This document shows positions 25,533 to 33,932 of a stretch of 64,000 nt of DNA, one piece after another. The stretch is from Nocardia rhizosphaerihabitans (GTDB taxonomy: Bacteria; Actinomycetota; Actinomycetes; Mycobacteriales; Mycobacteriaceae), in assembly GCF_014646295.1 (NCBI RefSeq), contig NZ_BMNE01000002.1:126595-190594 (forward strand), given 5' to 3'. A model generated the notes under the pieces. That model worked only from the letters and a program-made list of their open reading frames with translations. It was not told the DNA's origin and did no database searches. The stretch's first letter is position 1; every line of letters starts with the position of its first letter. The position numbers and the translations under genes were made by a program.

Positions 25533-25567
25533 CTGGTAATCCGCCTGGTAGGAGGCGGAAATACCAG
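25533..25567 (+). terminator. Hairpin after the toxin gene
   Basis: CTGGTA (25533-25538) pairs with TACCAG (25562-25567), and inside it TCCGCCT (25540-25546) pairs with AGGCGGA (25553-25559) with a 6-nt loop. This 13-bp stem with a small bulge is followed by GTTTGT. It probably ends the toxin-antitoxin transcript. Confidence 0.55.
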
Positions 25568-25611
25568 GTTTGTGGGATGCCGGGCACGCCGAGAAAGTCC
25601 TAGCGTCATGT

Positions 25612-26418
25612 ATGCGAATCAATCGAATCGAGCGCGACATCACCGCTCTTGCCGACGAGCTGGAAGTTCCGGGTATCGGCCACCTGCCGGTGAACGCCTA
25701 CGTTCTGCATGCGGCGGAGCCTGTCGTCGTCGATACCGGGCTCAGCCTGCCCGGTCGCGGATTCATCGAGGCGCTGGCCTCGGTGGTTGACCCCGCGGAC
25801 GTGAAATGGATTTGGCTCACGCACCCCGATCGTGACCACACCGGATCGCTGTTCGACCTGCTCGATGCCGCGCCGAACGCGCGGCTGGTCACGACTTTCC
25901 TCGGTGTCGGCATCATGTCGTGCGCGCGCCCGGTCCCGCTGAACCGCGTATTCCTGCTGAACCCGGGGCAATCCCTCGACGTCGGCGATCGGCGTCTCAT
26001 CGCGTTTCGCCCACCGCTGTTCGACAATCCGAGCACTGTCGGGTTCTACGACGAGAGCAGTAGCTCGTGCTTCTCCTCGGACTGTTTCGGCGCGCCGATG
26101 CCCAGCGCCGAACTCGCGACCGCCGACGACGTCGGCTACGCACCCAGCGCTGCGGTGCGCGCGGCGCAACACCTCTGGGCGGCGGTGGACAGCCCGTGGG
26201 TGCGCATCGTGGACGAGGACAAATTTCTCGCCACCGTCTCGGAATTGCGCGCGATGGACCCGCGGCGGATCCTCAGCACGCACCTCCCGCCCGCCGAGGG
26301 ACGCACGCCGGAATATGTGGAGATGCTCTCCGCGGCGCCATCCACCGATCCGTTCGTCGGGCCTGACCAAGCCGCGCTCGAACAGATGTTGGCGAGCTTC
26401 GAGCCGCCGACGAGTTGA
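25612..26418 (+). CDS. ODP-like metallo-beta-lactamase-fold protein
   Basis: 268 residues from ATG 25612; TAGCGT five nt upstream may be a leaderless -10. The metal motif reads THPDRDHTG, so HxDxDH rather than the usual HxHxDH. With CFSSDCFGA (Asp ligand) and ILSTHLPP (His ligand), this resembles the oxygen-binding diiron (ODP/FprA) branch, which has HxExDH. The His normally found before SSDCFG is replaced: the segment reads PPLFDNPSTVGFYDE. No flavodoxin domain is attached. It could sense or reduce O2 or NO, or be a hydrolase; the sequence does not decide. Monocistronic between the toxin hairpin and a convergent lipase. Confidence 0.75.
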   Translation: MRINRIERDITALADELEVPGIGHLPVNAYVLHAAEPVVVDTGLSLPGRGFIEALASVVDPADVKWIWLTHPDRDHTGSLFDLLDAAPNARLVTTFLGVGIMSCARPVPLNRVFLLNPGQSLDVGDRRLIAFRPPLFDNPSTVGFYDESSSSCFSSDCFGAPMPSAELATADDVGYAPSAAVRAAQHLWAAVDSPWVRIVDEDKFLATVSELRAMDPRRILSTHLPPAEGRTPEYVEMLSAAPSTDPFVGPDQAALEQMLASFEPPTS

Positions 26419-26478
26419 GCCCCGCGACGGCCCGGCGGGAATGGGATGCGCGGAACCCGGCACCGTTCGAGGGCGATG

Positions 26479-27627
26479 TCAGGCGAACAGCCCGCGGACG
26501 AAGGGGAGGGAGTCGGGGAGGGAGGCGTTGACGGTGGCGTCGTGGTCGGTGGGGTAGGTGCGGAGGGTGGCCGGTTGGCGGTTGGCTTCGAGGACGGCGG
26601 CGAAGCGGAGGGTTTCGGGGGTTACCACGTCGGTGTCGCGGAGGCCCTGGGCGAGGAGGAGGGGGCGGTCGTAGCCGGATTCGGGGAGGCCCATGTAGCG
26701 GGAGAGCAGGCCGTGGAGGTCGGGGATCGAGGACAGGGGGCGGGTGAACATGCTGCCGACGCTGGGTTCGGCGGCGGCGAGTTCGTCGCCGAGGGGGCCG
26801 ATGCAGGCGGTTGCGGCGCGGTCGACCCAGGTGCGGCCCGAGTCGGTCAGCAGGCTTTCGATGTCGAGGTCGGGGAATGTGGTGCGCAGGCCGTTGAGGA
26901 TGTAGAGCACGTAGGCCGACAGGTGGGAGCTCAGGGCGATCGGCGGCATGCCGGGGCCCAGTAGCTGGATGACGTCTTCGATGTAGGCGGGGACGCCCGT
27001 GCCGACGGCGCCGCGGTAGTCGAGGGTGGGGCCGCCGAATTCGGTGGCGTAGCGGGCGGTGAAGACCGCGGCGCCGCCGCCCTGGGACTGGCCGACCACG
27101 GCCCACTTGTTCGACAGGTCCGGGTACTGCGCGGTGGCCGCGTGGACGGCGTCGACGACGTTGTGCGCCTCGACGATGCCGTTCAGGTACGGGTGCTCGC
27201 CCGGGCCGCCGAGGCCCGCGTAATCGGCGGCAACGACCGCGTAGCCCTGGTCCAGCCAGGTGCCGAGGTAGGCCCAGTCGCGCTCGACCGCGGCGGGCCC
27301 GGCCACGCTGTACGCGCAGTCGTCACCGAGGCCGACCGTGCCGTGTGCCCACGCGATCACCGGCCAGCCGCCCTCGGGGGCCGTGCCCGAAGGGAAGTAC
27401 ACGGCGGCGCTGGTCGTGGTCGGCTGGTCGCCCGCGGTGGTCGACCGGTAGATCAGTCGCTCGGCGCGCGCCGAACCGGGCAGTGTCGCCGCGGCGGACA
27501 GCGCCTCGACGCCGACGACCGTGCCCGCCGCGCCGGGCCGCGCGCCCGCGGCCGCCGGAACCAGACTCACCGCGGCCGTCGCCGCGACCACTGCCAGCGA
27601 CGTCGCCGCGATCTTGGAAATCCTCAT
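26479..27627 (-). CDS. Secreted lipase (LIP family, alpha/beta-hydrolase)
   Basis: 382 residues with a signal peptide to about residue 29 (ends AGARP). The secretory-lipase fold is shown by VIAWAHGTVGLGDDC (oxyanion-hole region), nucleophile S181 in VGQSQGGGAA, an acid in GLRDTDVVTP, and the catalytic His in YPTDHDATVN. Family members hydrolyse triacylglycerols or other esters outside the cell. The released fatty acids would be metabolised by beta-oxidation and the glyoxylate shunt, whose aceA lies divergently 475 bp away. Monocistronic. Substrate length preference cannot be judged. Confidence 0.87.
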   Translation of the reverse strand: MRISKIAATSLAVVAATAAVSLVPAAAGARPGAAGTVVGVEALSAAATLPGSARAERLIYRSTTAGDQPTTTSAAVYFPSGTAPEGGWPVIAWAHGTVGLGDDCAYSVAGPAAVERDWAYLGTWLDQGYAVVAADYAGLGGPGEHPYLNGIVEAHNVVDAVHAATAQYPDLSNKWAVVGQSQGGGAAVFTARYATEFGGPTLDYRGAVGTGVPAYIEDVIQLLGPGMPPIALSSHLSAYVLYILNGLRTTFPDLDIESLLTDSGRTWVDRAATACIGPLGDELAAAEPSVGSMFTRPLSSIPDLHGLLSRYMGLPESGYDRPLLLAQGLRDTDVVTPETLRFAAVLEANRQPATLRTYPTDHDATVNASLPDSLPFVRGLFA

Positions 27628-28102
27628 GGGGTCACCTTGTCGTTTTCACGGACGAGTGTCCAGGACGGAATCCGAGGTGCCCGGCCAGTGACGACACGCA
27701 CACCATTCCTGCCCGGCGTGGTGTGTGAAACAGGTCACAGGGTGGCAGGCTTGGGCGTGTCGGGTCGCACCCGGCGGGCAAGCGCTAACAGTACGGGCGT
27801 TATGCTAAAACTCCTGGTCAGCGCTACCCGTCGGTAGGCCCGGTGCTTGCAATCAACCCGCAAATTTCGCAAAGTTAGCAAACGCGGCGGCAAACCTAGC
27901 TGAGATTCACACAAGCAACAGGTAGACGGCTATTTCCTGGTGTGCCATCGTGTGGAAGTACACCCCTTGGGCCCTAGCTAGTCCTAGCAAGCCTGCAAAT
28001 TGCTCCAGCAGTACGAACCGCGCAACCGAAAGCGTTCAGCCGCCGGTTGTTTCGCGATCGGACCGCAGGAGCACCGACCACACCGAGGAAGTGGAGTCAG
28101 AG
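27628..28102 (+). other. Intergenic regulatory region of aceA
   Basis: 475 bp without a gene between divergent lipase and aceA. It contains GCTAACAG (27784-27791), GTGCTTGCAAT (27843-27853) and overlapping RamB-like boxes (27860-27882). It also has the repeated element TAGCTAG/CTAGC around 27973-27990 and a GCAAATTGC palindrome near 27995. The distance to the start (about 220 bp from the boxes) leaves room for a long 5' leader. I could not place a single convincing -35/-10 pair. Confidence 0.6.
27860..27882 (+). promoter_or_regulatory. Two overlapping RamB-like boxes
   Basis: GCAAATTTCGCAAA (27860-27873) and GCAAAGTTAGCAAA (27869-27882) overlap by five bases. The second differs by one base from the AAAGTTTGCAAA-type motif that I recall for RamB in corynebacteria and mycobacteria. 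RamB is encoded in this window and is known to act on isocitrate lyase genes, so these are the likely operator. The match is by eye. Confidence 0.55.
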
Positions 28103-29392
28103 ATGTCGACTGTCGGCACCCCGAAGACCGCTGCGGAGATCCAGCAGGATTGGGACACCAACCCGCGCTGGAAGGGCATCACCCGCAACTACACCGCCGA
28201 GCAGGTCGTCGCCCTGCAGGGCAACGTTGTCGAGGAGCACACCCTCGCCCGCCGCGGTGCGGAGATCCTGTGGGACCTCGTGAACAACGAGGACTACATC
28301 AACTCCCTCGGCGCCCTCACCGGCAACCAGGCCGTGCAGCAGGTTCGCGCCGGCCTGAAGGCCATCTACCTGTCGGGCTGGCAGGTCGCCGGTGACGCGA
28401 ACCTGTCCGGCCACACCTACCCCGACCAGTCGCTGTACCCGGCGAACTCGGTCCCGTCGGTGGTCCGTCGCATCAACAACGCGCTGCTGCGCGCCGACGA
28501 GATCTCCAAGGTCGAGGGTGACACCTCGGTCAAGAACTGGCTGGCCCCGATCGTGGCCGACGCCGAGGCCGGCTTCGGTGGCGCGCTGAACGCCTACGAG
28601 CTGCAGAAGGCGATGATCGCCGCTGGTGCCGCCGGTGTCCACTGGGAGGACCAGCTGGCTTCGGAGAAGAAGTGCGGCCACCTCGGTGGCAAGGTGCTGA
28701 TCCCGACCCAGCAGCACATCCGCACCCTGACCTCCGCGCGCCTGGCTGCCGACGTCGCCGGCGTGCCGTCGGTGATCATCGCCCGCACCGATGCCGAGGC
28801 CGCCACCCTGCTCACCACCGACGTGGACGAGCGCGACCGTGAGTTCCTGGACGGCACCCGTACCGCCGAGGGCTTCTTCGGCGTGAAGAACGGCATCGAG
28901 CCCTGCATCGCGCGTGCCAAGGCCTACGCCCCGTACTCCGACCTCATCTGGATGGAGACCGGCGTGCCGGACCTCGAGGTCGCGCGCAAGTTCGCCGAGG
29001 CCGTCCGCAGCGAGTTCCCGGACCAGCTGCTGGCCTACAACTGCTCGCCTTCGTTCAACTGGAAGGCGCACCTGGACGACGCGACCATCGCGAAGTTCCA
29101 GCGTGAGCTCGGCGCGATGGGCTTCAAGTTCCAGTTCATCACCCTGGCCGGCTTCCACTCGCTCAACTACGGCATGTTCGACCTGGCGCACGGCTACGCT
29201 CGCGAGGGCATGACCGCGTTCGTCGACCTGCAGGAGCGCGAGTTCAAGGCTGCCGCCGAGCGTGGCTTCACCGCCATCAAGCACCAGCGTGAGGTCGGTG
29301 CCGGCTACTTCGACACCATCGCCACCACCGTCGACCCCAACACCTCGACCGCGGCCCTGAAGGGCTCGACCGAAGAGGGTCAGTTCCACTGA
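28103..29392 (+). CDS. aceA: Isocitrate lyase
   Basis: 429 residues from ATG 28103, preceded by GTGGAGTCAGAG. It cleaves isocitrate to succinate and glyoxylate, the first step of the glyoxylate shunt needed for growth on fatty acids or acetate. The catalytic loop is [11 protein letters not shown] with C191, the same number as in mycobacterial ICL1; the Mg-binding region is [13 protein letters not shown]. Length and sequence correspond to the short, ICL1-type enzyme (Rv0467), which also acts as methylisocitrate lyase in mycobacteria. It is followed by a strong terminator and fadB2, as in M. tuberculosis. Probably controlled by RamB through the upstream boxes. Confidence 0.97.
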   Translation: MSTVGTPKTAAEIQQDWDTNPRWKGITRNYTAEQVVALQGNVVEEHTLARRGAEILWDLVNNEDYINSLGALTGNQAVQQVRAGLKAIYLSGWQVAGDANLSGHTYPDQSLYPANSVPSVVRRINNALLRADEISKVEGDTSVKNWLAPIVADAEAGFGGALNAYELQKAMIAAGAAGVHWEDQLASEKKCGHLGGKVLIPTQQHIRTLTSARLAADVAGVPSVIIARTDAEAATLLTTDVDERDREFLDGTRTAEGFFGVKNGIEPCIARAKAYAPYSDLIWMETGVPDLEVARKFAEAVRSEFPDQLLAYNCSPSFNWKAHLDDATIAKFQRELGAMGFKFQFITLAGFHSLNYGMFDLAHGYAREGMTAFVDLQEREFKAAAERGFTAIKHQREVGAGYFDTIATTVDPNTSTAALKGSTEEGQFH

Positions 29393-29469
29393 TCCGCCTG
29401 GGGTTGCTCTGAGTAGCAACACCTTTCCTCTACTCCGGTAGGGGTGTACGGACGCTCCGCGTCCAGCAC

Positions 29470-29505
29470 GCCCTCCCACGCCGAACAGCCCCGGCGTGGG
29501 AGGGC
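29470..29505 (+). terminator. Intrinsic terminator of aceA
   Basis: A 14-bp perfect stem GCCCTCCCACGCCG (29470-29483) with its complement at 29492-29505 and an 8-nt loop. It separates aceA from fadB2. A TATAGC -10 candidate for fadB2 follows at 29511. Confidence 0.8.
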
Positions 29506-29573
29506 ATCCCTATAGCTTGGTCGACATGACCACCCCAGCCACCCCACAGCCAGACACACAGCAGGAGCGGGAC

Positions 29574-30446
29574 GTGAGCAGCAGCGAGAAGATTCAGCGC
29601 GTCGGGATTATCGGCGCGGGACAGATGGGCGCTGGCATCGCCGAAGTGTGCGCACGCGCGCACGTCGACGTCCTCGTCTACGAGACCAGTCGCGAACTCG
29701 CCGCCGCGGGCCGCGCTCGGATCCTGCGCTCGCTGGACCGTGGCGTGAGCAGCGGCAAGATCACCGAGCGCGAGCGGGAGCAGGCGGCCTGGCGGCTGCG
29801 CTTCACCTCCGATCTCGGCGACTTCGCCGACCGTCAGCTGGTCGTGGAAGCCGTTGTCGAGAACGAAGAGGTCAAGACGGCCATCTTCAGCGAGCTGGAC
29901 AAGGTCGTCACCGACCCCGACGCCGTGCTCGCCTCCAACACCTCCTCCATCCCGATCATGAAGATCGCGGTCGCCACGGCGAACCCCGAGCGCGTTGTCG
30001 GTCTGCACTTCTTCAACCCGGTGCCGGTGCTGCCGCTGGTCGAGCTGGTCACCACGCTCAAGACCAGCGAGCCGGTCGCCAAGCGCGCCGAGCAGTTCGC
30101 CGCCGACATCCTGGGCAAGCAGGTCGTTCGCTCGGCCGACCGCTCCGGCTTCGTCGTCAACGCGCTGCTGGTGCCGTACCTGCTCTCGGCCATCCGGATG
30201 GTCGAGTCGGGCTTCGCCACCAAGGAAGACGTCGACAAGGCGATGGTGCTCGGCTGTGCCCACCCGATGGGCCCGCTGGCGCTGACCGACCTCGTCGGCC
30301 TCGACACCGTGAAGTCGATCGCGGACTCGATGTACGCCGAGTTCAAGGAGCCGCTGTACTCGGCTCCGCCGCTGCTGATGCGCATGGTCGAGGCGGGCCT
30401 GCTGGGTAAGAAGACCGGCGCCGGTTTCTACCAGTACGGCAAGTAG
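29574..30446 (+). CDS. fadB2: 3-hydroxybutyryl-CoA dehydrogenase
   Basis: 290 residues from GTG 29574, chosen because AGGAG (29563-29567) stands six nt upstream and because the mycobacterial FadB2 begins just before IQRVGIIGAGQMG. ATG 29526, which could be read leaderless from TATAGC 29511-29516, would add 16 residues. It oxidises 3-hydroxyacyl-CoA (mainly hydroxybutyryl) with NAD(P). The Rossmann motif is GAGQMGAGIAEVCA; the catalytic His lies in GLHFFNPVPVLPLVE; the C-terminal domain has HPMGPLALTDLVGLDT. Same place as Rv0468 beside aceA. Secure. Confidence 0.95.
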   Translation: MSSSEKIQRVGIIGAGQMGAGIAEVCARAHVDVLVYETSRELAAAGRARILRSLDRGVSSGKITEREREQAAWRLRFTSDLGDFADRQLVVEAVVENEEVKTAIFSELDKVVTDPDAVLASNTSSIPIMKIAVATANPERVVGLHFFNPVPVLPLVELVTTLKTSEPVAKRAEQFAADILGKQVVRSADRSGFVVNALLVPYLLSAIRMVESGFATKEDVDKAMVLGCAHPMGPLALTDLVGLDTVKSIADSMYAEFKEPLYSAPPLLMRMVEAGLLGKKTGAGFYQYGK

Positions 30447-30461
30447 GGGTTTGCTCCCCGG

Positions 30462-30500
30462 AGGCCACCGTCATCACCGACTGAGCGATGACGGTGGCCT
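30462..30500 (+). terminator. Intrinsic terminator of fadB2
   Basis: AGGCCACCGTCATC (30462-30475) pairs perfectly with 30487-30500 across an 11-nt loop. The following 173 bp up to the next gene hold no riboswitch that I recognise. Confidence 0.8.
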
Positions 30501-30673
30501 TCGGCCATTTCGGGGGTGTTTGCAGGGGGAACGGCGAAGGGTCGCGTTCGCGGCCTAAGCTGCTGTAGCCGGACGCGCTCGCGCGGCCCGGTGATATGTC
30601 GAGCGCAGCAATGCGCGGGAGCCGGCGTCGCCCGGGGAGTCCGCGCAGGTGATCGAAAGGGAGTATCCCGGTC

Positions 30674-33004
30674 ATGGTCAACGTCACCGATGGATTCGGG
30701 TCGAGCGTTCTCGGATATCCGAGGATCGGTCCGCACCGCGAGCTCAAGCGTGCGCTCGAGTCGTATTGGCGCGGATCGCTGGAGCGCGATGAACTGCTCG
30801 CGGTAGGCCGCGACATCCAGGAGCGTCAGTTCAACGAGCTGGCCGCGACCGGACTCACGCAGGTGCCGGGAAACACCTTCTCCTTCTACGACCACATCCT
30901 CGACAACGCGCTGCTGTTCGGCGCGGTGCCGTCGCGCTTCGAGGAACACCAGGAGGGCATGCACCCCCTGGACTTCTACTTCCTGATGGCGCGCGGCAAC
31001 CCGGACCTGCCGCCGCTCGAGCTGGTGCGCCTGTTCGGCTCCAACTACCACTACCGCCAGCCCGAACTCGGCGCCGACACCACGTTCTCGCTGCACCCCG
31101 AGGCCCTGCTCGACGAGTGGGACCGGGCGATCGAGCGCGGGATCGAATTGCGCCCGGTCGTGCTCGGCCCGGTGTCGCTGCTGCTGCTGTCGAAGGCGGG
31201 GCACGTGCCCGGCGAGGCCGAGTTCGACACGCTGAGCCTGCTCGACAAGCTGCTGCCGTTCTACGAGGAGCTGTTCGAGATCCTCGCCAAGCGCGGCTCG
31301 ACCTGCGTGCAGCTCGACGAGCCCTGCTTCACCGGTGAGCGCTCGCCCGCCGAGCTGGCCGCGTTCGAGAAGACGTACCAGCGGCTGTCGAAGGCGCCGC
31401 TGCGTCCGCGCATCCTGGTCACCGGCCAGTACGGCGATTTCGGTGAGGCGCTGCGGATCCTGGCCGCGAGCAATGTCGAGGCGATCGGCCTCGACCTGGC
31501 CTCCTACCGGATGACGCCGGAGGAGCTGGCGGCGATCCCCGGGATCAAGCGCAAGCGGCTCTACGCCGGTGTCATCAGCGGCACCAACGTCTGGCGCGCC
31601 GACCGGTACGTCACCCTGAACTACCTGAACTCGCTCGCCGAGGTCTGCCCCGACCTGGTCGTGTCCACCGGCACCACGCTGCTGCACGTGCCCTACGACG
31701 TGCTCGCCGAGTACGACATCGACGGCAATGTCGCCGACCGGCTCGCCTTCGCCAAGCAGAAGGTGGGCGAGGTGGTCTCGCTGGCCAAGGCGCTCACCGA
31801 AGGCCCGTCGGACCACTGGCGCAAGCGGCCGACCGAGGTGCACTTCAAGCAGAAGCACGCGGTGCGCCAGCGGGTGTACGCGGTGACCCCGGACATGCGC
31901 GAGCGTGAACCGTATGTCGAGCGCCGTGCCGCCCAGCAGGAACGGCTGAACCTGCCGGTGGTGCCCGCGACGACGCTGGGTTCGTTCCCGCAGAGCGTGC
32001 GGCTGCGCCAGGCCCGCCATGAGGTGGCCCAGGGCAGGCTGTCCGAGCAGGACTACCGCAAGCAGGTCGAGGCGGAGATCGAGGCGACGATCCGGCTGCA
32101 GGAGGACATCGGTCTCGATGTCTTCGTGCACGGTGAGCACGAGCGCAACGACATGATCCAGTTCTTCGCCGAGCAGCTCGACGGTTTCGCCACCACCCGA
32201 TTCGGCTGGGTGCAGGTCTACGGATCGCGGTGCGTGCGTCCGCCGATCATCTACGGCGACGTGTCGCGGCCCGCGCCGATGTCGGTCGACTGGACCACCT
32301 ACGCGCAGTCGCTGACAGACAAGCCGGTCAAGGGCATGGTCACCGGACCGGTCACCATGCTGGCCCGCTCGTTCGTGCGCCAGGACCAGCCGCTCTACGA
32401 GACCGCCGATCAGGTGGCGCTGGCCATCCGCGACGAGGTGGTCGACCTGGAGAAGGCGGGCATCGCGATCATCCAGGTCGACGAGCCCGCCATCCGCGAG
32501 CTGCTGCCCGCGCGTCCGCTGGGTCGCGAGGAGTACCTGCGCTGGGCGGTGGGCGCGTTCAAGCTGGCCACCTCCGGCGTGCGGGCCGACACCCAGATCC
32601 ACACGCACATCGGCTATTCCGGCCGCACCGAGGTGGTCGACGCGATCGAGCAGCTCGACGCCGATGTCACCGCGATCGTGGCCACCCGCTCGATCGAATG
32701 GGTGATGCAGGCCCTGACCGAGGACGTCGCCACCGGCCACGGCCTCAGCCACGGCGTCGGCCCCGGCGTGTACGAGAGCCGCTCGGCGCGGATTCCCGAC
32801 ATCGACGAGTTCGACGAACTACTCACCAAGGCCGCGGAAGCCGTGACGCCGCAGCGGCTCTGGGCCAATCCGGACGGTGGCCTCAAGACCCGTCACTACT
32901 GGCAGCTCGAGCCGTCACTGCGCAATATGGTCGCGGCCGCGCGCCGCGTGCGTCGCCGGACGCTGGCCGCCGAGGCCGAGGCAGCAGCCGCCGCGGCGGA
33001 GTAG
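30674..33004 (+). CDS. MetE homologue lacking three zinc ligands
   Basis: 776 residues from ATG 30674 (AAAGGGAG upstream). It is a full-length two-domain cobalamin-independent methionine synthase homologue: N-terminal domain starting VLGYPRIGPHRELKRALESY, C-terminal catalytic domain ending with NPDGGLKTRHYWQ. In true MetE the zinc that activates homocysteine is held by His641, Cys643, Glu665 and Cys726 (E. coli numbers). Here the first is kept (H645 in IHTHIGYSG), but the others are G647, V669 (TAIVATRS) and G735 (NPDGGLK). The frame is intact and the rest is well conserved, so it is not a decaying copy but probably a paralogue with another role or metal-free chemistry. Methionine synthesis by this protein is doubtful. 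No B12 or SAM riboswitch is seen upstream. Confidence 0.9.
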   Translation: MVNVTDGFGSSVLGYPRIGPHRELKRALESYWRGSLERDELLAVGRDIQERQFNELAATGLTQVPGNTFSFYDHILDNALLFGAVPSRFEEHQEGMHPLDFYFLMARGNPDLPPLELVRLFGSNYHYRQPELGADTTFSLHPEALLDEWDRAIERGIELRPVVLGPVSLLLLSKAGHVPGEAEFDTLSLLDKLLPFYEELFEILAKRGSTCVQLDEPCFTGERSPAELAAFEKTYQRLSKAPLRPRILVTGQYGDFGEALRILAASNVEAIGLDLASYRMTPEELAAIPGIKRKRLYAGVISGTNVWRADRYVTLNYLNSLAEVCPDLVVSTGTTLLHVPYDVLAEYDIDGNVADRLAFAKQKVGEVVSLAKALTEGPSDHWRKRPTEVHFKQKHAVRQRVYAVTPDMREREPYVERRAAQQERLNLPVVPATTLGSFPQSVRLRQARHEVAQGRLSEQDYRKQVEAEIEATIRLQEDIGLDVFVHGEHERNDMIQFFAEQLDGFATTRFGWVQVYGSRCVRPPIIYGDVSRPAPMSVDWTTYAQSLTDKPVKGMVTGPVTMLARSFVRQDQPLYETADQVALAIRDEVVDLEKAGIAIIQVDEPAIRELLPARPLGREEYLRWAVGAFKLATSGVRADTQIHTHIGYSGRTEVVDAIEQLDADVTAIVATRSIEWVMQALTEDVATGHGLSHGVGPGVYESRSARIPDIDEFDELLTKAAEAVTPQRLWANPDGGLKTRHYWQLEPSLRNMVAAARRVRRRTLAAEAEAAAAAAE

Positions 33005-33386
33005 ATAGGCCGACCAACGGGGCGGGAAAGCAGCGCCTCGACGCCGGCGGTGAGGCCGGCGGCGGAGGGGGCGTGCATGGGATCGATCAGCCACTGCATC
33101 AGCAGGCCGCCGATCATCGTCTGGATGACGGCGCCGACAGTGCTGTCGTTGCCGAAGGCCTCCGACAGGCCGCGGCGGGCCAGCTCCTGGGCCGCGGCGA
33201 GTTCGGTGCGCAGTTCGGGGGAGTGCAGTGCCTGGTTCAGGCATTCGGCGTTCGCCTGCCAGAGCGCGGAATCGTCGCCGAACGACGTGATCAGGCGTTG
33301 CCAGAATTCCTCGAGGCGGGCGGTGGGGTCGGCCGGATCGTCGGCTGGCAGGGAATCGAGAATCTGCTCCACCGCCGCGGCGCTCG
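32896..33386 (-). pseudogene. TetR-family regulator remnant (ligand domain only)
   Basis: An open frame of about 158 residues reads like the C-terminal ligand domain of a TetR regulator (LEEFWQRLITSFGDDSALW, then MIGGLLMQWLIDPMHAPS). It has no helix-turn-helix: upstream, after about 33372, the sequence switches to a plus-strand acyltransferase fragment. Its 3' end runs antisense into the last 100 bp of the MetE-like gene without a natural-looking terminus. It appears to be a regulator truncated at both ends by deletion. No start codon with a ribosome-binding site is present. Confidence 0.65.
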
Positions 33387-33899
33387 ACTACGACCGTCTA
33401 CGGCTCGCTGGACCTGGCGATCATGCGGCAGGTGCTCGGCGAACTCGCCGCCCATCCGCTGCTGCGCAGCCGGGTGGTGGACGGCTGCTTCGTCCGCGAC
33501 GACCGGTTCCAGCCCCGGCTCGATATCGCCGAGGGCGATGAGGCCGAGTACCTGGCGCTGGTCAACGCGCCGCAGGACTGGCGTGACGGACTGTTCCGCG
33601 CGCTACTGCTGCGGTCGCGTCAGCAGCTGGTGCTGATCGTCCATCACGGGATCTCCGACGGCAGGTCGGGTTTCGCGCTGCTCGACCGCTTCTGTGCTGC
33701 CCCGAGCCCGGCGCACTGCCCCTATTCTGCGGTTACGCGGCCGACCTGCTGTCGGCCCCGCATGCCCCCGAAGCTCACCACCTTCACCCTCGGCGGCCGC
33801 GTCACCCTCCAGCTCGAGTACGACACCGCCCTCTACAGCCGCTCCCGCATGGACAAGTTCCGCCTCACCCTCACCGAACTGCTCGACACCCTCGACCAA
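33387..33899 (+). pseudogene. PapA5-like acyltransferase remnant with internal deletion
   Basis: The frame reads TTVYGSLDLAIMRQVLGEL and runs to LVLIVHHGISDGRSGFALLD, the N-terminal part of a condensation-superfamily acyltransferase with its HHxxxDG site. It then jumps near 33700-33760 to KLTTFTLGGRVTLQLEYDTA, which resembles the C-terminal part. PapA5-type enzymes are about 400 residues; only about 170 remain, so some 200 central residues are missing. No start codon of its own is evident, and the left end abuts the TetR fragment. The frame happens to stay open into the VOC gene. Similar proteins esterify lipids in mycolata; this copy should be dead. Confidence 0.65.
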
Positions 33900-33906
33900 A
33901 TTTCAT

Positions 33907-33926
33907 TACGGTACGTACTGTACTGT
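33907..33926 (+). promoter_or_regulatory. Palindromic operator and -10 of VOC/TetR operon
   Basis: TACGGTAC-GTACTGTA (33907-33922) is a 16-bp dyad with one mismatch, overlapping TACTGT (33921-33926), a -10 six nt upstream of ATG 33933. The layout suits autoregulation by the TetR protein encoded second in the operon. Confidence 0.6.
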
Positions 33927-33932
33927 TATGGC

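Noticed and set aside
29526-29573. ATG 29526 as the fadB2 start
   Set aside because: GTG 29574 has AGGAG six nt upstream and matches the N-terminus expected for FadB2; the leaderless reading from 29511 remains a minor possibility.
30501-30673. Cobalamin or SAM riboswitch upstream of the MetE-like gene
   Set aside because: I looked for a B12 box and for SAM-type conserved cores and saw neither.
30428-32752. 774-codon open frame on the minus strand opposite the MetE-like gene
   Set aside because: It mirrors the codon structure of the MetE homologue in high-GC DNA, has no recognisable domain, and the plus-strand protein is clearly conserved.
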